This document shows positions 38,981-43,188 of a stretch of DNA of 43,188 nucleotides, one piece after another (the stretch's first letter is position 1; each line of letters begins with the position of its first letter). Under the pieces are notes generated by a model. The model saw only the letters and a list, made by a program, of their open reading frames with translations, was not told the DNA's origin and did no database searches. A program made the position numbers and the translations under genes. Source of the DNA: JBFXAM01 sp050184295 (GTDB lineage Bacteria; Planctomycetota; Phycisphaerae; UBA1845; Fen-1342); assembly GCA_050184295.1 (NCBI GenBank), contig JBFXAM010000032.1:1-43188 (forward strand), written 5' to 3'.

Positions 38981-41900
38981 TCAAGCTCCCTTCGAGTGAG
39001 TTGTCGCGCGACGCCACCGCAGGCCGGCCACAAGCCGGCTAATCAGGCTGCCCTTCGCCGCACTGCCTTCTTGGGATTTCAAACCGAATACGAGTGAGTA
39101 GCCGGCCGGAACGACCAGCAGGTTCAGGAACGTGGATGTAATCAGTCCGCCAAGGACGACGATCGCCAGCGGCGCGAGCAACTCGTTACCGGGCTCGCCC
39201 TTCGCCAGCGCGAGTGGGACGAGCCCCAGCGCTGCGCATAACGCCGTCATCAGAATGGGAACTAGGCGCTCCATCGAACCTACGACGATTGCCTCGCCGA
39301 GCGGCTTGCCTTCGACCTGCATGACGTGCTGGTAGTGGTTCACGAGCAGCAGGCCGTTGCGCACCGCGATGCCGAAGAGCGTGATGAAACCGACCAGACT
39401 GGCGATCGAAATAACCGGGGCTTCGTACAGCGCGCGAGACAGGCCCAACAGCGAGAGCGTGTTGGCCAGCGGGTTGGCAGCCTCGGTGACGTAGATCGCG
39501 ACGATGCCGCCGATGATCGCCAGCGGCAGATTGACCAGGACGAGGATCGCTGAACGGAGCGACCCGGTGGAGAGTTGGAGCAACATCAGCATGACGACCA
39601 CGACGCCCAACCCTGCGACGAGAATGGTCTGCGACGCTGACTGCTGGGCCTCGAATTGCCCGCCGTAGTGGACGCTGTAACCCGCGGCCGCGACGATGGG
39701 ATCGACCCGCGAGGTGACCTGCGCCACGAGGTCGCCCAGGTTGTAGCCCTCGGCCACATTGCAGGAAATCACGGCCTTCCGCTGTGCGTTTTCGCGGGCG
39801 ATAAGATTCGGTGTTCGCTCCGGTCCAATGTCGGCCACGTCTTCCAAACGGACGGTTGCGCCGCCCACACCACGGAGTCGCAGGCTTTTCAACTGATTGA
39901 CGCTCTCACGCTCTTCGGCGGACAGCCGCACGACCAGGTCGTAGCGCCGAACGCCCTGATTTACTTCTGCCACGACTTCGCCGTAAAGCGCTTGCTGCAC
40001 CTGCTGTGCGGCAGCTGCCGGCGAAAGACCGGCGGAAGCCAGCTCCTGGTGCCGGTAGCGAATCGGCAGCGACATGACGGTGACTTCGCGATTGGCGGCT
40101 ACATCCCGGGCGCCCGGAAGTTCTTTAAGTGCGGTCTCGATCTGCTTGGCGAGTCCTCGGAGTTTGTTCAGGTCATCGCCGTAAACATTGATTGCGATTG
40201 CGGCCGGCGTACCGGACAGAATGTGCGACAACCTGTGCTCGATCGGCTGGCCGACCATGGTCGTAACGCCGGGAACGTTCGCAAGCACGGCGTCGATCTG
40301 CTCACGAACGCGTTCCTTCGAAGCGGTAGGCGACGCAGTCACTTCGATCTCAGAGCTGCTAGGCGGCTCTGCGTGTTCGTCGCGCTCCGCACGTCCCGTC
40401 CGGCGCGTAACGCTGTCCACGCCTTCGATTTTGGTGAGGCGCTCTTCGATCCCGCGCGCCTGCCGGTTGCTCTCTTCCAACGAGGTACCGGGCGGAGCGA
40501 ACAGGAACACGGTGAACGTTCCCTCGTTAAAAGACGGCAGGAAGCTGGTGCCGAATGTACTGCCGAGCCAAAGCGCCAGCACGGTCACTACCGCGGCGGT
40601 CCCCAGCACCGTTCCGCGATGCCGGATCGACCAGCGCAACGACGGCTCATACCGACGTTTGAGCCAGCGGACGACGAAGCCGTCACGATGTTCGCTCCCG
40701 CCCAGTCGGCCGCGGAGCAGGAACTTGCAAAGCGCCGGCGTCAGCGTCAGTGCGACCACCAGGGAAGCCAGAATCGAAACAATGTAGGTCACACCCAGCG
40801 GCCGGAAGAAGCGCCCCTCAAGCCCCTGCAGGAAAAGCAGCGGCACGAAGACGACTACGATGATGATTGTCGCCAGGACCATCGCCGGACGGATTTCGTT
40901 GCTGGCGTCGAAGATCACCCGCACATTTGCAAGGCGCTCCGCTTCGGGCTTGGCATGATTCTCGCGAAGCCGCCGAAAAACGTTCTCGACATCGATGATG
41001 GCATCATCGACCAGCACGCCGATAGCGACCGCCAGTCCCCCAAGCGTCATCACGTTCAGCGACATGCCCAACCAGGACATGCTGAGCAGCGCGACCGCGA
41101 GCGATACCGGCAGCGCCGTCAGCGTGATCAGCGTGGTGCGGAAGTTCATCAGGAAGAGAACCAGAATAATCGCCACAATGACCGTAGCTTCTATGAGCAC
41201 CTTTACCACGTTGTCGACCGAGCGTTGGATGAAGTTCGCCTGTCGGAACACTTTGCGATTCAGTGTCACGCCGGCCGGCAGAGATTTCTGCACGTCGTCC
41301 AGAACGCGGTCGAGTTCCTGCGTGAGCAGGAGCGTATTGGTCCCCGGTGATTTCTGAATGCTGAGCACGACCGCCGAAGTGCCGCGGTCAGCGGCAGTGC
41401 CGCGCTTCGGCGCGGGCCCGAGTTGCACGTCTGCAACCTGGCCGATGAGCACCGGTGCGCCGTTGTGATACTTGATAATCGTGCTCTTGATGTCGTCTAC
41501 GCTCTTGACTCGTGCGGTTTGCCGCACGGGAAGTTCGAGCCGATCAACGTTTGGCAGGTAGCCGGCGCTGGCAGTGCTGTGCGCGGACCGGGCGGCATCA
41601 ACAACATCCTGAATCGTCAACGCATACAGCGCGAGCCGGTCCTGGTGTACGTTGACCTGATACTCGGGCAGTTCGCCCCCGATCGCGACGACTTGCGAGA
41701 TCCCCGGCACCGCCAGGAGGCGATTCCGCAGGTCGTACTCTGCAAAGGCGCGCATCTCCAGTGGCGTGACATTTCCGCCGGCGCTGGAAAGCGCCAACAG
41801 CATGATCTCGCCGGTGATCGAAGTCACGGGTGTGATCTCGGCGTGCGCATCGGGTGGAATCGAGTTGCGCACCGCGGCCAGCCGCTCGGATACGAGCTGT

Positions 41901-42274
41901 CGCGCACGGTAAATGTCCTGTCCCCAGTCGAATTCGACCCAGACGAGCGACAGGCCGGTCGCACTGGAACTCCGTACGCGCCGCACGCCCGGCAAGCCGT
42001 TTACCGACGTCTCAATCGGAAACGTGACATATTGCTCGACTTCGTCCGCTGCTAGACCACCGGATTCCGTCAGAATGACGACGGTCGGTGCGTTCAGCTC
42101 GGGAAAGACATCCACCGGCATCTTTGGCAGTTGAAAAGCGGCAAACGCGAGCAAAAGCACGGACATGATGACAATCAAGCCGGCGTAGCGCAGCGAAAAC
42201 GCAATTAGGCGTTGCAGCGCTCCGCCCGATCGAGCGCCGTCCAGTTCGGTGAGCGGGGATTGGTTCTGGGTCAT
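38981..42274 (-). CDS. CzcA-type RND efflux pump
   Basis: 1097 residues, full length. Opening IAFSLRYAGLIVIMSVLLLA; VDVFPELNAPTVVILTESGGLAADEVEQYVTFPIE; the membrane signature GGLAVAIGVLVDDAIIDVENVFRRL, in which the two Asp and the Glu are the proton-relay type residues of metal RND pumps; and SFLPSFNEGTFTVFLFAPPGTS. It is a different subgroup from the CusA at 29983-33639 (DDAIIDVEN against DSSIVMVEN). The start overlaps the czcB stop by four bases, so the two are coupled. Substrate probably Zn/Co/Cd, judged only from the neighbouring CPC-type ATPase and His-rich lipoprotein. Confidence 0.92.
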   Translation of the reverse strand: MTQNQSPLTELDGARSGGALQRLIAFSLRYAGLIVIMSVLLLAFAAFQLPKMPVDVFPELNAPTVVILTESGGLAADEVEQYVTFPIETSVNGLPGVRRVRSSSATGLSLVWVEFDWGQDIYRARQLVSERLAAVRNSIPPDAHAEITPVTSITGEIMLLALSSAGGNVTPLEMRAFAEYDLRNRLLAVPGISQVVAIGGELPEYQVNVHQDRLALYALTIQDVVDAARSAHSTASAGYLPNVDRLELPVRQTARVKSVDDIKSTIIKYHNGAPVLIGQVADVQLGPAPKRGTAADRGTSAVVLSIQKSPGTNTLLLTQELDRVLDDVQKSLPAGVTLNRKVFRQANFIQRSVDNVVKVLIEATVIVAIILVLFLMNFRTTLITLTALPVSLAVALLSMSWLGMSLNVMTLGGLAVAIGVLVDDAIIDVENVFRRLRENHAKPEAERLANVRVIFDASNEIRPAMVLATIIIVVVFVPLLFLQGLEGRFFRPLGVTYIVSILASLVVALTLTPALCKFLLRGRLGGSEHRDGFVVRWLKRRYEPSLRWSIRHRGTVLGTAAVVTVLALWLGSTFGTSFLPSFNEGTFTVFLFAPPGTSLEESNRQARGIEERLTKIEGVDSVTRRTGRAERDEHAEPPSSSEIEVTASPTASKERVREQIDAVLANVPGVTTMVGQPIEHRLSHILSGTPAAIAINVYGDDLNKLRGLAKQIETALKELPGARDVAANREVTVMSLPIRYRHQELASAGLSPAAAAQQVQQALYGEVVAEVNQGVRRYDLVVRLSAEERESVNQLKSLRLRGVGGATVRLEDVADIGPERTPNLIARENAQRKAVISCNVAEGYNLGDLVAQVTSRVDPIVAAAGYSVHYGGQFEAQQSASQTILVAGLGVVVVMLMLLQLSTGSLRSAILVLVNLPLAIIGGIVAIYVTEAANPLANTLSLLGLSRALYEAPVISIASLVGFITLFGIAVRNGLLLVNHYQHVMQVEGKPLGEAIVVGSMERLVPILMTALCAALGLVPLALAKGEPGNELLAPLAIVVLGGLITSTFLNLLVVPAGYSLVFGLKSQEGSAAKGSLISRLVAGLRWRRATTHSKGA

Positions 42275-43188
42275 TCTTCGTCCTCGCCGGCGTGGAACGT
42301 TCCGTCGGAGTGGAAGTGCCCGCCTTTCTCAACGCTGCCGGACGTCGCGATCATGAGTTGGTAGACGCCGTCAAGTACAACCTCATCTCCCTCGCGGACA
42401 CCGCTGTTGATTACGACCCAGCGACCGTCGTCGACACCCAGATCGGCTTCCATCCGGATTGCCTTGTCGGGATTCTGTGGGTCGCGGCGGAAAATGATCT
42501 TGGCGAGACCGTCTTGGATTACGCTGGACAGTGGAATCGCCATCTCATTCTGCCCGCCGGCGGCGGTGATTTCGAGGTGCGCGCTGACGCCGGGTCGCGC
42601 CCACGCCGCCATCTTTTGTGGTACGACCAACAGGTCGAGCGTGCGCTCCTGTGAGTCGGCAGTCAGGCCGATTCGGAGGTTGCCTTCCATCGTGTCCTGA
42701 AGCGAGATTGAGCCGCTTTTGGGCGGGACGATGAGAGCCGGCAGACCATCCTTGAGTCGTCCGAGATCGCTCTGCATGCCTTGGGCGCGGAAGCGCAGTT
42801 TGTCGGGTTCGATGGTTGAAAGCACCAGGCTTCCGGACGTTGCCCACGACCCGTTTGTCAGTTCGAGTCGATCCACGAGGCCGGCGCGCGTGGCTCGGAC
42901 TTCCACGACATCAATCTCGCGCCAGGCCGGCGCCGGTTGCGTTGCCGGACCCTGATGATGGTGCTCGCCGCTCTCATGCGGCGTCGGATCGCACAGTTTT
43001 AGCAGATCCTGTTCATCAACGCCGAGAACGGTGGATGCGGTCGCGAGCAGTAAACGAATTCGGGAGCGCGCGGCGTCGAGCTGGGCCTCAGTCTCAATCC
43101 GCTGCCCCTCCAGTTCCGCTTCTTTTTCCATCACCTCGGCCAGCCCCGACCGATTCGCTGCCAGGGTTGTCTGGGCGGCGGTGTACTC
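42271..43188 (-). CDS. CzcB-type RND periplasmic adaptor (N-terminus beyond window)
   Basis: 305 residues are visible and the frame is open to the last base, so the 5' end is missing. The helical hairpin is at the start of the visible part (AELEGQRIETEAQLDAARSR), then a His-rich loop (HESGEHHHQG), the lipoyl-type half VEVRATRAGLVDRLELTNGS, the beta-barrel, and a membrane-proximal domain (MAIPLSSVIQDGLAKIIFRR, EGDEVVLDGVYQLMIA). The C-terminus is again His-rich (GGHFHSDGTFHAGEDEE). It connects the CzcA pump to an outer-membrane channel, whose gene should lie to the right of the window. Confidence 0.9.
   Translation of the reverse strand, partial: EYTAAQTTLAANRSGLAEVMEKEAELEGQRIETEAQLDAARSRIRLLLATASTVLGVDEQDLLKLCDPTPHESGEHHHQGPATQPAPAWREIDVVEVRATRAGLVDRLELTNGSWATSGSLVLSTIEPDKLRFRAQGMQSDLGRLKDGLPALIVPPKSGSISLQDTMEGNLRIGLTADSQERTLDLLVVPQKMAAWARPGVSAHLEITAAGGQNEMAIPLSSVIQDGLAKIIFRRDPQNPDKAIRMEADLGVDDGRWVVINSGVREGDEVVLDGVYQLMIATSGSVEKGGHFHSDGTFHAGEDEE

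Overview
The window looks like a high-GC planctomycete chromosome, probably Phycisphaerae-like. The evidence is paired dockerin-type motifs (NNFDID) ending a secreted enzyme, an ECF sigma factor beside a zinc-finger/Ser-Thr kinase fusion, a very long GVxG-repeat surface protein, and short inverted intergenic repeats typical of these genomes. The assignment is by recognition, not by search.

Positions 1-18000 are GC-rich backbone. In order: the 3' part of a secreted agmatine-deiminase-like protein; an MFS transporter/acyltransferase fusion (-); an anchored hypothetical protein (+); a TlyA-like rRNA methyltransferase without S4 domain (+); a zf-TFIIB protein, LemA and an M48 protease with C-terminal zinc ribbons (+); a lipoprotein and its TetR regulator (-) sharing a palindromic operator; a repeat element; a pirin and its MarR regulator (-) sharing a second operator; a repeat protein of about 1240 residues that runs in frame into a DUF1572 (DinB-like) protein (-); then an ECF sigma factor and a kinase (+).

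At 18015-18053 a tRNA-Arg(CCT) gene is cut off in its anticodon loop. It is followed by an IS5-type transposase scrap and then about 25 kb almost wholly devoted to metal handling, with visibly lower GC. I read this as a genomic island or a multiply rearranged resistance region; its far end lies outside the window.

Within the island a leftward set (ECF sigma, zinc-finger anti-sigma, HMA-domain lipoprotein, outer-membrane barrel) is divergent from a rightward copper/silver-type set: triple-YHS protein, CopB-type P-ATPase, frameshifted glycogen-binding-domain protein, YHS protein, TolC/CusB/CusA efflux, a six-fold metal-binding-repeat protein, a 28-residue membrane peptide, and a small Cys-rich lipoprotein. 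A decayed IS21 element (34195-35868) separates this from a leftward Czc/Znt-type set: CzcB (cut by the window end), CzcA, a His-rich lipoprotein, a CPC-type P-ATPase and a small membrane protein. Together they would sense envelope metal stress through the sigma/anti-sigma pair, bind metal in the periplasm through YHS/HMBD proteins, pump metal out of the cytoplasm by the ATPases, and expel it across the outer membrane by two RND systems.
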